A stretch of DNA of 64,000 bases from Rhipidocladum racemiflorum. Taxonomy: Eukaryota; Streptophyta; Magnoliopsida; Poales; Poaceae. The position numbers and the translations under genes were made by a program. The stretch is from assembly GCA_036346355.1 (NCBI GenBank), contig CM070580.1, positions 26,331,374 through 26,395,373 of the forward strand, in the 5' to 3' direction. Positions 45,501 through 57,935 of the stretch are shown piece after piece (position 1 is the stretch's first letter; each line of letters starts with the position of its first letter). The notes beneath the pieces are model-generated. The model saw nothing but the letters and a program-made list of their open reading frames with translations. It was not told where the DNA came from and made no database searches.

Positions 45501-48500
45501 AGAAGAAACTATTTTTGATCTGCTGATTTCAACAAATATACTGGATTTAATGTTGTCTTCCTCTCGGTTTGAATCTTCTGATTCAGACAATATATTAATA
45601 CCAAATTTGTGTGAGGCAGTTCTTGATTCCGTATTATATGTTGCACAAGCATCATGATCATCATCGCGTATATCTTGAAATCCTTCTCTCCTCTGAGGAC
45701 AAACTAAAATCAAGATTAGCCTCAGTGTGCAAGACATAAGCTCACTTCAAGGGGCAAACATACTAAGTAATTAGCAGAAATCAAAATAATTGAAAGGTTA
45801 AAAAAACGATCAGCGGATTGCCTTAAAGTGTATTAACTATGTGAAACTTGTTGGTGCCCGTGGGTCCCTGTTTCCTCATTTGCTAAAAGTGCATGATGCA
45901 CTATTTTAAGAATACTCAAAAAATGGTACATGTAGTACACATAATGGTATGCACACCTACAAAACTTCAAAATCAAATTTGACTGCGCTGTACAGTACCC
46001 AAAAAACAGTGAACTGGTGCATCATGCATCACCACGTGTATAACTGTATCTCTACAGCATCTGTGGTTATTTTTGGAACAGTGCATCATGCACTTTCTGC
46101 AAACAGCTACACGGGAATCCTTAGGCACCAAAACTCATAGTAAAGTTGTTATGATCTTACTTTCATAATGGGTAAACACCCCCACCTGAGGAGGCACCAG
46201 CGGCGCGCAGAGAAGAGGGGAGAAAGGAATTTCCTTATTCCTTGATTAGAATGGTGTGGCTCCTCTCTTTATATAGATGAGATTAGTCCCTAATAATATG
46301 AAAACTATCATATCTAATACAACCAATAACTAAAGATAAGATAATATATATATTATCCAAATATGAAGATATGTTGCTGGTAGCCTCCCTTGCGTGCAGC
46401 CCCCCCCCCCCCTCCCCCCAGCAGTAGGGCATGGCTACCCATGCCCATGACACTTGACCAACCTTTGCTAGGCAGCTCGTCCTTGAGCTGTCAGGTGGTG
46501 GCCAAGGACGAAGCCCGTCATGACCCCACGTTGAAGACAAACTGCATCATTGAAGCTATGTTGGCCGTGCGATCTGCGGCTTTGGCCAGGAGGTGGTAGC
46601 GATGGCCAATGTTGAGGAAGAGATCAGTGGCATGGGAAATCAACATGGGGTGGTAGTGTCACTCTTCCCATCACAGAAAACTATCATGGTTGGTGGAACG
46701 CAAGAACGTCTCTGTCCCCCACAGATGGTGCTAGCACAGGTTGCAGCACCAACGGCTCCACACAAGCACCCTAGTTTCTGACATTGCCGTGCGGACAACC
46801 ACCACTCCGGCTTGCTCACCGAACATCGCTAAGCCGCACATCGTGGTTGTCGAGGCGGTTGTTGATGACAAGTTGCACCATGATCTGATCTAAATTGATG
46901 CTGAAAGTCTTGGAATCGAAACCCTCCTCGCCCGTCATGGTGGAAAGGGTCTCTGAATCTCTGATACCAAGCTGTTATGGTCTTTAGATTATAATGGGGT
47001 AAACACTGCCAGCCAAGGAGGTGCCAGCGGTGCAGAGAAGAAGAGGGAAGGAAGCAATTTATTTATTCCTTGATTAGAATGGTGTGGCTCCTCTCTTTAT
47101 ACAGATGAGGTTAGCCCCTAACAATATGGAAACTATCTAATGCAACCAATCAGTAAATATAAGATAATATCTATACTATCCAAATATGAAGATATGCATC
47201 TAATCATTCCTAATATGAAGATATGCATCTAACTATTCCTCATATGAAGATATGTTGCTAGTAGCCTTCCTTGCGTGCAGCCCCCCCAACGGGATGTGGC
47301 TACCCATGGGCCCATGTCAATGTCCCACACACAAAAAAAACTTCCTCGCGATAGTTCTTAAATTGACCACAGGGAAAAAGGTGCAATTTTAGTGAAAGCT
47401 TGAGGATTAAAAAAAAGTGTTAATGCCTTAATGGATACAACTGTAAAATTTGAGGGAAGGCATACTCGAAGGTAGCACTGATCACCACATGGTCTCTTGT
47501 TTTCATCAAGCTCAAAGCCATAGGGTTGCTTCTCGTTCTGACAAGCAGAAGATATTGAATACTTAGCAAGGAAAAAATAATTTCATTCAAACATAAAAAG
47601 ACTTGTGACTTACTGGGAATCCTAAGTTCTGAGAGCAGCCATGGAGACGGCAATCAAAAACCTGAGTAAACAGATATTATCAAGTAAATCACACCCTCGA
47701 GTGTAGTTGAACAAACAGACCAACACAGCCTTTAAAAAAAGGACTAAAGAGAGAAGATTGCCAGAAGTAGAATATACCAAACATCTGCGGCAGAAGAGAT
47801 TATCAAAAGAATCTAAAACCATATCCATAGTCTTGTCAAGAGAGAGTTGGCTCTCGATCTTATCAGAAGAACCAGAGTGCTTCTCATTTTTCTCAAAAAG
47901 AACCTCAGATCTATCCTGGCATTTTAATGAAATGAACAGACTCACAATCACATTCTGGGGCATCTCAAGTAAAACAAAAGCAATTGTAGAGTCAAAAACA
48001 TGTATGGTTTAGTAATGACATCACTGACTAAAATCTTGCTAAAAGAAATGGATAACCTCAATTTCTGAAGTAGATGCATCAATAAACTGGCAGAGCACAT
48101 TTACAACCTCTCGGTTTAACCCATGTTCTTGAGTAGCTTTCCTATAGCAGTTAGGCAGGATCAGATAAGCATATATTTGCATAGAAAATTCAAAAAGAAT
48201 TGTAAGATTTGATTGTGAAGAGATATGTGGATGGTATTGGCATGGTTTAGTAAATTTTGTAGCAGGAGACGTGTGATAAAAGTTGATCAAATCTAATTAA
48301 GCTGAAGTTCAAACTCTAATTCCAATGTGTACAAGCAACTTAATTCATGTTCATGCTTGAGTATTCCCTTTGGTCACAAATTCTTGTCACCACAGGAAGT
48401 GTACAAACAAACTTGTCGGCATTTCACCAATAGTATCTTTAAATATTTAGATTGGTTACATGGAAATAATGAAGGTAGATTCATCCAAAAAATAATTTCG

Positions 48501-50750
48501 ATGTAATAAAAAATATAGTGCTTCTATTCTTTTCCAAAATTAAATTTACACAAATATTGAAGCAGTATTGTCAATAGTGAAGTAGTTGGTCATTGCAAAT
48601 CAGAACCTTAATCTGTTTTAAAATTTGTAATTTTCAGGAGCACTGAAACACTTCTCTCAAAAGTGGAGGTCAAAGTTGCAGATCAGATAACGTGAACAGT
48701 GAGAAATGGCAAGAATCTGTGACCAGAGAGAGTACTCAAGAGTAGTTTATGCAACTAACTCCTATTGCAAATATAAGTCGACCAAATATACTTGCCGGTT
48801 AAAAAAAGTTTCTAGATAGGCCACTTGGAATTAATATCACTAGATTCTTCATGAGATGTACTTTCATAATATATAAATTTTGTACTTTTAACAACATAAA
48901 ATGATGGAAATTGTGTTCAAAGTGGTACATTGGAGACAGTGTCAATGTCCAAAACGACTTATATTTGCATTCAGAGGGAGTATATAACAATTACATAGCA
49001 CAGTTGGCAATAATTTTGTTGTAAAAAACACTAGCTTCGGCTTCCACTTTAAAATGAACAATATAAATGAAAGTTAAAAGCTGTAGGCTATGCCCGATTC
49101 TTAAGGCACCAAACAATTGGAATAGTGATGTTGGCTGTGCAAAATAACTGTGTAGACAATTGCTACTAATTGTTGTGGCATGGCTGATTTGTTCTGTGAA
49201 TGTAATGTTCTGGTTCAGATATGTTTAAGATATAAACCATATTGCCGAAAATACTTCCAACTGTTGACACAAGAGCACATAATAGGGTAAAAGCACAACC
49301 TATTTAAATAGAGAAAAATGAGAAATTTTGGTTTGCTTGTATTATTACCATATTAGCCGATCTTCTCCTTTTGTGAAAACATGTTTATCTTCTTCAGGCT
49401 CTGGAATATCATCGTCACTTTCGCTGCAGATCAGAGCCTCATTGCCAACTGGATCGTAGTAAATCCTCCTCCTACCAACAACTGACTGATCATCGGCCAT
49501 TCTTTGGTTCCTGCGCTGTGTTGTTTAAAAATAGTAAAATATCAAAGACAAAAGGGATGCAATATTTGTTCTACGTCAATATACCATATATGCAAAATGT
49601 TAGACTCTCGGAATAAATCGTGCGAATAATCTTAAGCCAAGTAGCATGACCCATCACTCATACAGTCAAACCTTCTCGAAATAATCACAAATACCACATA
49701 CTAGTGCCCTTGCTGATTCCAGAGCAAACATATAAACACACAAACGCAACTATCTGAGATGCCATGTTTGAGCCGGCAAATATTATATGATATTCTAAAT
49801 GCATATGCAGCTTCCCAAGCTAAATTGTGCGTGAAAGCTTGCTCTGTATTGCCCAAAATTTAATCTCCTACCTATGACTTGAATGACTAAAGTATTCGCA
49901 CTGCATTGATGCATTATATACACACATGCACATTATTCTCTCCAAAATCTCAAATCATCGTGACACACGCATGGCATACGAACTCCTCTAAACTGCAAAA
50001 CAACCTAAAAATAAGTCATCAATTGGGACAATGAGAGAGCAGCAGCACTATACTTGTCCAGGAAGATCCACGTGGTGTACGGCGGAACCTTCTCAACCAA
50101 CGGCAGTTTCACAAACCGCACGACTGCCCTCTGCGCGGCGCTGCTGCCGGAGCTCGAGAGCACGAGCGTCCCGGACGCCAGGTTCTCCTCCTGCACGTGC
50201 ATCACCTCCCTCTCTCCCGAGCCGCCCGCCAGGTCCCACCCCACGAGCCTGGACTGCCCCTCCGCGGCGCGCTGAGACAGCGCGTTGCCGCCCTCCGCGC
50301 CCCTGGACGCCGCCTCCGCCGCCGCGGCCACATCGAAGAGCGCGCACGTGTGCCTCTGCAGCGCCCTCCTGTTCGCTTCCAGCTTCTCCTGCCAGGAAAC
50401 AAAACCCAACCCAATCCACCGCCAGATTGAGTAACCCAAGCTCGCACTTCCCGCAAAAAATTACCAGAGATGTGATCGGTGCTTGCCTTGATCGAGGCGA
50501 GGCGGGCGGATTGGATTTGGCGCCTCAGCTGCGTCAGCTTCCCGTGGAGCGCGACGAGGCCGGAGGTGTCCTTGCCCAGCCCCTGATCCGGCCGCTGCGG
50601 AACTCGGGAAAAAAAAAACAAGCGCAAGAGATCGAAGCCGATCAGATTGGGGAGATCGGGGTGAGTAATCGAGAGGCGCGGGGAATCGAGCGGCCGCACC
50701 TTGGGGCCCCGGTGGGAGGAGGAGTCGGATGCCTTGGACGACGACGCCAT
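42572..50750 (-). CDS. EZ1: E(z)-class histone H3K27 methyltransferase (Polycomb PRC2)
   Basis: Seventeen exons on the minus strand: 50700-50750, 50487-50594, 50054-50388, 49349-49510, 48057-48141, 47778-47915, 47614-47661, 47466-47537, 45028-45692, 44781-44931, 43997-44214, 43633-43764, 43377-43467, 43242-43289, 43025-43153, 42832-42909 and 42572-42760. They sum to 2700 nt (899 residues), and every junction keeps phase. The protein is the catalytic PRC2 subunit that trimethylates H3K27 in chromatin. A SANT-like region (EDRLIWKATQEHGL) lies near 212-265. The Cys-rich CXC domain spans about 654-722. The SET domain spans about 753-870, with NHSSNPNC (827-834) for SAM binding and the catalytic Tyr in YDYRY (863-867). 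Intron 2 uses a GC donor (AAG|GCAAGC). The largest of the internal introns (45693-47465) holds an LTR element. It matches remembered rice EZ1/CLF (SDG718) closely. It is head to head with the UBC gene. Confidence 0.95.
46147..47319 (-). mobile_element. Small non-autonomous LTR retrotransposon in an EZ1 intron
   Basis: Two LTRs, 46147-46452 and 46973-47319, both run TGTTATG...CCCATG(A/T)CA and share the 'attccttgattagaatggtg' block. Next to the right LTR the minus strand reads TTGGTATCAGAGA, a tRNA-iMet primer site, so the element faces the same way as EZ1. The internal region (about 520 bp) has no gag or pol. The left LTR has a poly-C run (46397-46418) that is shorter in the right LTR. No 5-bp target duplication could be confirmed. 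It lies between exons 8 and 9 and does not touch a splice site. Confidence 0.75.
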
Positions 50751-50878
50751 GGCGATGGCGCGAGCCGCGAGAGCCCAGCGCCCTCTCCGCGACGCGAGGA
50801 GACTTTTCTTTCCTTTTTCCCTGTCCCCCTTATCGATGCGGTGCGATGCCTCTGCAGTCGCTGCAGCCAAGGCAGGCG

Positions 50879-50909
<31 letters not shown>

Positions 50910-52105
50910 GCCATGGGGGTGTGTACGTGTCGGTGACAAGTGGGGCGGGTCCGAAGGATGGGCCTGGTTGTCAGTGGGCGGAGGCTGACTTGCCGACACG
51001 TGGGCCGCTCGCTGCCCGGGCTTTTCGGTGGGCTCACGTGGCTCGGTGACGGGCTGCTGTGTGGCTGCCGGTTTGGGCGTTTCGCGCGTCACGTGCGGCT
51101 TACGTGCTTCCATCATTACAACACACATGTTATCTCAAAACCACCATATTTGATGTATCACCCATAAGATATCATAGTTTATGGATACTATCGATTTTTT
51201 CGCAATTTTAAGAAAAACTATGGTGTTTCTTTAAAAGTCATGCGATCCTACGTTGACTTATACGCGATGGTTTTCATTAGAAGGTGCATTAATTTTAATA
51301 TATACCTGGTACAAGCGAATCAGCTAAAGCCATCTTTATGCTTAACGTGTCATGGGTGTTATTACATCATGGGCGGAACTACATTATCGGAACCACGATA
51401 AGTAGAAAACGAATCATCGGGAAGTTCAGGTAACAACTATTTATGATTTTTTTTTTGGCAAGGGAATAATTTTTATGAATTTGACATGGAAAAATCATAA
51501 GTAACTGGGTCTTAGACTACCTAACATAGGGCCATCAGCATGTATTGCATGAATTCTTTGTAATTGTGTGTGAATTTTAGGCCCAGTTTGGAAGCCGGAA
51601 TTTCAAGCGGCAGGGTGTGAAAAGTGTACTAAAAATACTAAATCAAAAGGTTTCTTTAGCCTCGCAAAAGAAAAGGATTGCTTTAGGACCATGAATTCCG
51701 ACAAAGACTCCCTTTCTGAATTTGGTTTCGGAAAATGCAATTTGAACAGGGAAATCGAGATATATGCATCGAATCAGGAATAATAGAACAGCCCAACCCA
51801 ATAATATACTACAAACTTTCAGGTCGACAACGACGAGACCAGCTCGCCCAACTGCCAGCCAGTCCCACCAATAGCGACGCGCCACGTGAACCCATCCACA
51901 TCACCTACTACCTCAACCCTCACCGACAAGTAGGCCCATCTTATTCACCTGCCCCACGAGCCAGTGATACATCGACCCCTCCTTTAATCCGCCCACGCGC
52001 TTCCATTTCTTCTCGTCCCCTCCTCCCCTCTTCGATTCCCAGTTCGGAGGCTACCCTGCGCCGGTGGGCGGCGGCGAGGCTAGAGGGTTCCCTGCGGCGA
52101 CGGGG
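50751..52105. promoter_or_regulatory. Shared upstream region of EZ1 and the UBC gene
   Basis: 1.36 kb lies between two divergent start codons. The EZ1 side is GC-rich with a CT/GA run. The middle (51170-51700) is AT-rich with no gene. The UBC side has GC-rich leader sequence. No TATA box was convincing on either side. Whether the promoters share elements is not visible from sequence. Confidence 0.5.
50879..50904 (-). repeat. (GA)n run in the EZ1 leader/promoter
   Basis: A perfect CT run on the plus strand reads GAGAGA... on the EZ1 sense strand, about 130-155 bp upstream of its ATG. Plant GAGA-binding (BPC) proteins recognise such runs; a role here is inferred. Confidence 0.85.
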
Positions 52106-54812
52106 ATGGCGGCTACGGCTAAGTACAACCGGAGCAACCCAGCGGTGAAGCGGATCCTCCAGGAGGTGAAGGAGATGCAGTCCAACCCTTCCCCTGACTT
52201 CATGGCTCTGCCTCTCGAGGTCTCAATCCCAGCCCCGTGCCCTATATTTGCCTTGTTTTTTATCCGATCTGATCTGGCGTAGGTCTGAATCGAACGTTAG
52301 CTTGGTAAGATTGGATTTTGGTGGCATTTTCTGGGGTGAGGGAATATAGGGGCTTGATTTGATCCGTTGACCTCTATGTGTGTCTGCATTTTTTTTCTAG
52401 ATGTGATTGCGCTATTTGTGTAGTTAGTGTAATCTGATTGATATAGGTACATCCCTGTAGCGTTAGATATTGTGTAGATTCCAGATATTTCGAGGAGCTG
52501 AGAGTGAATCAAGTGGAATTGTTGTACTTAGGGCGTTTTGATGTTAAATTAGGAGATTTATTATGGCAATTTGGCTGAGATTGATAGGCTTATTGTAATT
52601 TACGTTGTATGTGTTTGAGTAGGAGGACATCTTCGAGTGGCAATTTGCGATCCTGGGGCCACGAGACAGCGAATTTGAGGGTGGAATCTATCACGGGAGG
52701 ATCCAGCTACCCTCGGACTACCCGTTCAAGCCACCATCCTTCATGCTGCTCACAGTCTGCTATTGATGTTTCCTTATTCCCCTGCGTTGGTTCAACATGC
52801 TGTTTGTGAGTTGTTGCTCAATCTTGCTTTGCTCTGTTCTTCTTTTTTATCTATGTGCTGCAGCCAAGTGGAAGATTTGAGGTTCAGAAGAAGATATGTT
52901 TGAGCATATCCAATTACCACCCCGAGCACTGGCAGCCATCATGGAGTGGTGAGTAGCCATTTGTTTGTAGAATGACTGCTCAAGTAAGCTCTTACAAGTT
53001 ACAATAAAGGACAACTCAAATGCGTGCAGTAGCACCATTATTCATAGTCCATAGTGATTTGGACTTGTGGGCTATATGAGCATGGTGTAAAAGCAAATAC
53101 CTTGTTTTTCACTGGGCCTTTGGAATTTTCATTGGGCAACTACCTACCCTATGACCAGACCCAAAAAAAACATGCATTTCTCCTTCCCATGATTATCAAG
53201 GTGGATCTGAATAATAGGGTTAGTCTGCTTAACAACATGTTTTAAATGCTGTTATGTCAGAGGCATCTGTCATGTATTTGGTGTTTCAATGCTGCAGTTG
53301 CTTTTGTTTTCATTTTCTTTTCCTTTGTTATCTATGCATTGGATCTCCCTTTTGTAGTGGGTATATATAGAAGCTAATTGCTAGGATAAGTGCTAGGATA
53401 AGGGTTTCATAGTACAAAGTTTTGAAGTTAAAACAAGAACAAGAGATGGCATACAAGCATTTGCTACTCCATATGTTGGACACTATGAGATTTTTCATAG
53501 TATACAGATATAATATGTACACTACAAGCATGGTGCCAAAGGAAATGGTTCTTTGTTTCTTTTGAGGAATTGTTGTGTGGCAAGTGTTTAGCCCCATGAC
53601 CTGGCCAGAGGAGGAACATGTACTCCCTATGTTATCTGTGTCATATGTCATGTATACCTTTTGTTGTGAAGCAAATGCATTGTTGGATTTTACTATCACT
53701 AAATTAGCCAGATTAGTACACGGAACCTCTGGTTTGTGACATTTGATTGTAAATGTCTCTCTCATATAACTGTATTTTGGTTTGTTTACATTTTGTTTGG
53801 GACGGATTTTATTTGCCGTTTATTATAGTTTGGAGTAGGTTAAATGGTTAAGGAGTTGATTATTCTTCTTTGTGGAGGATATTGGCACTATATTTGCAAA
53901 TTGATATATGGTTATTTTTCTTGATTCATTTGCTTTGATGCTCAGAAAACAATAATTTTGAATGATCTTCCGGTTTATGTCAAATTTTCTTTTTCTTGAT
54001 TGTTATCTTTGGCCCACAGAACGTTTTCTTCTCATGTATGTATAATTGGATAGTGTTTGTTCATTATTTTTCTTCTTCATAAGATTTATCCACAGCTAAG
54101 CTAAACTATTGCTGTTGCAGTGCGCACAGCGCTAGTAGCCTTGATTGCATTCATGCCAACAAATCCTGGTGGCGCATTGGGCTCACTGGACTACAAAAAG
54201 GATGATAGACGAGCACTAGCTATCAAATCACGTGAAGCACCGCCAAAATTCGGCTCCCCAGAACGCCAAAAACTAATTGATGAGGTAAGTTCCCAACACT
54301 ACAAACATAAATGCTTGCCCTTACTGTTTCTTTGACACAGACAGCTGTTGCAACCACAGATACATGAGCAAATGCTCACTAAAGCTCCGCCTGTTCCTCA
54401 ACTGCTGACAAATGGCCCCACTGAGGATACTGACCAATTAACCTCAACCGATGCTTCTGGTGAGCATGCCGACAAGGCACTTGAAGGTGTCAATACATCT
54501 GGATCCAGCTCAGACTCTGTTAGTAATGACCTTCCAAAGCCTGATTTTGAGTCAGAAGTTGGAAGAAACATTGTTGAAGCTCAGTCGGACAGGGTTACCA
54601 ACAATTATATGGATGACCAAAGCCGCAGAGAAAGCATTCCAAGAGTTCCTGCAGTGCCGCAGAATCCCGCTGTTGCAATCCAGAAGCCAAAGCATGACAG
54701 ATTGTTGACCTTGGCCGCATTTGGGCTGACTCTTGCTATTATGGTCCTTGTGATCAAGAAGTTTTTAAAATTCAATGGTCTGGCTGGTTACAACATTGAG
54801 GTCAAGTTTTAG
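52106..54812 (+). CDS. UBC45: UBC6/UBC32-type tail-anchored ubiquitin-conjugating enzyme
   Basis: Five exons (52106-52219, 52623-52754, 52864-52948, 54121-54284, 54360-54812) sum to 948 nt, 315 residues. The E2 fold begins NPAVKRILQEVKEM and continues DIFEWQFAILGP ... GGIYHGRIQLPSDYPFKPPSF. The catalytic Cys is Cys94 in KKICLSISNYHPEHWQPSWS, the form typical of UBC6/Ube2J enzymes. A long, acidic/Ser-rich linker (about 166-275) leads to a C-terminal membrane helix at about 280-297 (LLTLAAFGLTLAIMVLVIKK). Such E2s sit on the ER with the catalytic domain in the cytosol and serve ER-associated degradation, as shown for Arabidopsis UBC32. The family is certain. The rice name UBC45 comes from remembered gene order and is less sure. 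It is divergent from EZ1. Confidence 0.93.
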
Positions 54813-55075
54813 GTAGGTTTGTGCGTAAGTTGGATAAGAGCTACCCAATCTGCGACCGAGAGACTATATTATGCTTACTATAATTTATAAGCCCAAAGAA
54901 TTGTAAATGGTTGTTGTCCAGCTATTGGTGAAGTGAAAGTGGGATGGTGCTGCTACCCGTACGTACCCTATTGTATGTAGTACACTTGATGGAAATGGTT
55001 ATAAGATCTTGCATTATATGTGTGCTTATGTTGTGCTATGGTCATGTTTGTAGTGTTCAGTTCCGTCTTGCCAAT

Positions 55076-57354
55076 TGTAACGCCCGTACCTTTTGCCGCC
55101 GGCTCCGCCCTAGCCGCGCCTGCGCCAACGGCCGCCGCCGCTTTCCCCACGCCGCGTCCCCGCTTCCCGCGCCCGCGCAATCGCCCGTCGCGCGCCGCCT
55201 CGCCCCCTATAAGAACCCCCACGGGACCCCTCTCCTCCCGTGCCCTCCCTCTCTCTCCCTCCGCTCTCCTCCCGGCGCCGCCGCGCCGCCTCCTTCCTCG
55301 GCTCAGCGGCCCGAGCCCGCGCTTGTCCCGCGCCGCCCGGCTCGCTGCCCCTCCAGCCCGCCGCTTGATCCGCCGGCTCGCCTCGTCGCCCGCCGCCCGC
55401 CCCCTGCCTCTCGTCGCCGGCGCCGTCATCGCCCGCCAACCGCCCGATCCGCTGGCCGTGCCCAGCGGCGGTGGCAGCGTCTTGGCGATGGTGCGGTGGA
55501 CTTGGTCCACCGCCCCAGCCCGGTCCCACTGTCAGCCGAACAGAGGAGAAAAGAAAAAAAAAAGAATTTATGACGTCAGCAATGACGTCATAAATCGAAA
55601 TTTCGTTTTAAAATAAATCCAAAAACCGAATTTGGCTGCTGACGTCAGCATGACGCAGTAAATCCGGTTTTTATTTTAAAAATGATTTAAAAATTCCGAA
55701 AAATCCAGAAAAAGCCCGTTTTAATCGTTTTAAACTTCCGGGAGCCCGTTTTCGCCCGTTCGAACTCCGATTGGCTCCGTTCTTCCTCCTAAATTCATTA
55801 GAAATCTCAAACTTCAGTTTATAGCTAGTTTGAAATTCAATTTGGGTTTATTTGTATTCTTTTGGATCTTATTTGAATTTGGTTGTTTTTCGCGCGTAGA
55901 TTACGGAGAGTCCGAGGAGTTCCCGAACGACGATTTCGAGCAGCAACTCGTCGATCCAGGCAAGTCACACCCCCTTGATCATATTGCTCCCAGTTTATGA
56001 ACTTGTATGTTGAATTTAAATTATTGCATGCTTATTTATCATAGACATTAATTTCCGACCTAGTTTTAAATGATAGTTAAATCCAATTTTGATATGCGAC
56101 TTTTGACATTTGAATTTCGATACCCTTGTAACCTTAGTAAAAATATGAATTATGACTATGGTAATAGTAAGACATTGCTTAGCCATGCATAGAACTTAAC
56201 TTAGGAAATTTTGGGGAACTTTATGCCAAAATGATATCTGGTTCATGTGGAAACTTATAGTGATCAATGTTAGTGATAATGTGGAGATTAGTATGGTTAA
56301 AATGAAAATGACATAGACCGGGCGAGAATTGGTTGGAAAGTGGGGAGGTCATGGTTTTGGGTTTGTGGAAAGTCTCGCCTAGTCGATTAAGGACCGGTCT
56401 GAGTTTCGCTGAATGTAAAGCCTAACCGTACTACCACGAGTCTGGAATGGGACAGACCTGGCTAGCCATATTCAATCATTTCATGGACAGTCATGCTATA
56501 TGGGGGTAGTGGTGTGGTGAAAGCGTGACGCTGCCACTTTGGCGCAAGAGGGGCTTCAATAGAGGAGTCTTTCAGCGGTGAAACCTTAGCGGGCATGACT
56601 ACATGTATGATTTAATATTGGGGCCTTGTCATAATTTTCTCTGTCACTCACCAAAGGAAGTGTGTTGACATAAAAGGGAAATATTATGTCTTGTGGGTAA
56701 AGTTGTACAACCTCTGCAGAGTGTCAAACTAATCGATTAGCCGCGCCCGCGGTTATGGGCATGCCGAGAAAACCATTTTCAGATTAGACTTTGGTAAATT
56801 AAAATTTGATTTTCGAAAAATAATGTTGGATGGAGGGAGTCCATTATGGGTATAACGTAGCCAATTCCAGGAGAAATTCCTGAGTTAAAATTGTATAGAT
56901 TTGAGTTTCATTATAAACTATGCCATTTAAAATTGTTTTGAATGATTATTAAACTATTGCTTTACGCTTAAATAAACCATATTGCCATCCTTTGATTACC
57001 CGTACATTTATATTGCATTTCCGGTGTGGTTTGCTGAGTACGTTTGTACTCACCCTTGCTTAATTTACCAATTCAGAGGAGGAGTATCACGATGGTGAGG
57101 ACCAGCTGAACTAGACCGTGCCCCCAGTCGATTGCCTGTGGCAAATTAATTGGGATCTATTTATTATTCTTTATTTCCGCTGCTTCCATTTATTCGTTGG
57201 CCTGCGCGCCATTTTATTTGTATCTTTGAATATTTTATCTTTAATAAAGAACGACGGATATGCTATGGTTTCATTTCTACTGTGTGTACTAGCATTTCCT
57301 GAACTAGTACAGAATACACAGAAGATTTCGGAGGTGTTATTCCGGGGTCCGACA
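55076..57354 (+). mobile_element. Gypsy-type solo LTR
   Basis: TGTAACGCCCGTACC ... GGGGTCCGACA, 2279 bp, flanked by the 5-bp target duplication CCAAT (55071-55075 and 57355-57359). There is no internal region on either side, so it is a product of LTR-LTR recombination. The sequence 'tacgtttgtactcaccctt' near its 3' part and the TGTAAC start resemble chromovirus (Tekay-like) LTRs. It lies about 260 bp past the UBC stop codon, probably at or just beyond that gene's 3' UTR. GC-rich open frames inside are not genes. Confidence 0.9.
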
Positions 57355-57632
57355 CCAATTCACAGTGTTTTGTTCTAGATGATGGGACCTCAAAAATCCT
57401 CGATTGCATTCAGCATTATGGTTTCTGTTCAGGAGGGAAGTGACTGAATGAGTACAAACTTCCTCGCAAATGACATCAGCTGGCGACGCGGCGTAGACTC
57501 GGCTTGGAGATTTGCTAAGCGCTAGGATAACACGATCTGACTCAGTTCATGAACCAAATCACTGTGCCTAACCAGTCTTGCAACTTTGCCAAATCACTGT
57601 GCTAACCAGTCTTGCGAAAAAAAAGGTGACTG

Positions 57633-57935
57633 CCGATTAATCAGTGACCGTCGTAAATAGTATAACCAGAGTGTAATGATGGTGGTTAAACCGTCACGAA
57701 TAGTATAATCATAGTGCAATTAACTTCGATTAACCGGTGATGGTAGCTAATCCATCGTGAATAGTATAATCAGAGTGTAATGACGGTGGTTAAACCGTCA
57801 TAAATAGTATAGTCATACTGCAATTAACTTTGATTAATCGGTGACAGCAATTAATCCGTTGTGAATAGTATAATCAGAGTGTAATGATGGTGACTAAACT
57901 GTCATGAATAGTATAATCAAAATGCAATTAACACC
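57633..57935. repeat. Minisatellite, 104-bp period
   Basis: The phrase 'gtaatgatggtggttaaac' recurs at 57673, 57777 and 57881, giving about three copies. Each unit is itself two ~52-bp halves that share 'gtgaatagtataatcagagt'. It is non-coding. Confidence 0.85.

Noticed and set aside
50031..51128. Long frames (301 and 308 codons) around EZ1 exons 1-3
   Set aside because: Shadows or read-through of GC-rich exons and introns; the spliced EZ1 model explains the conserved residues.
54968..55616. Overlapping ~180-210 codon frames in the solo LTR
   Set aside because: Low-complexity Pro/Ala/Arg peptides in the GC-rich 5' part of an LTR bounded by a CCAAT duplication.
57633..57935. CRISPR array or centromeric satellite
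   Set aside because: Only about three degenerate copies with no unique spacers; the period does not match rice centromere repeats as I remember them (about 155 bp).
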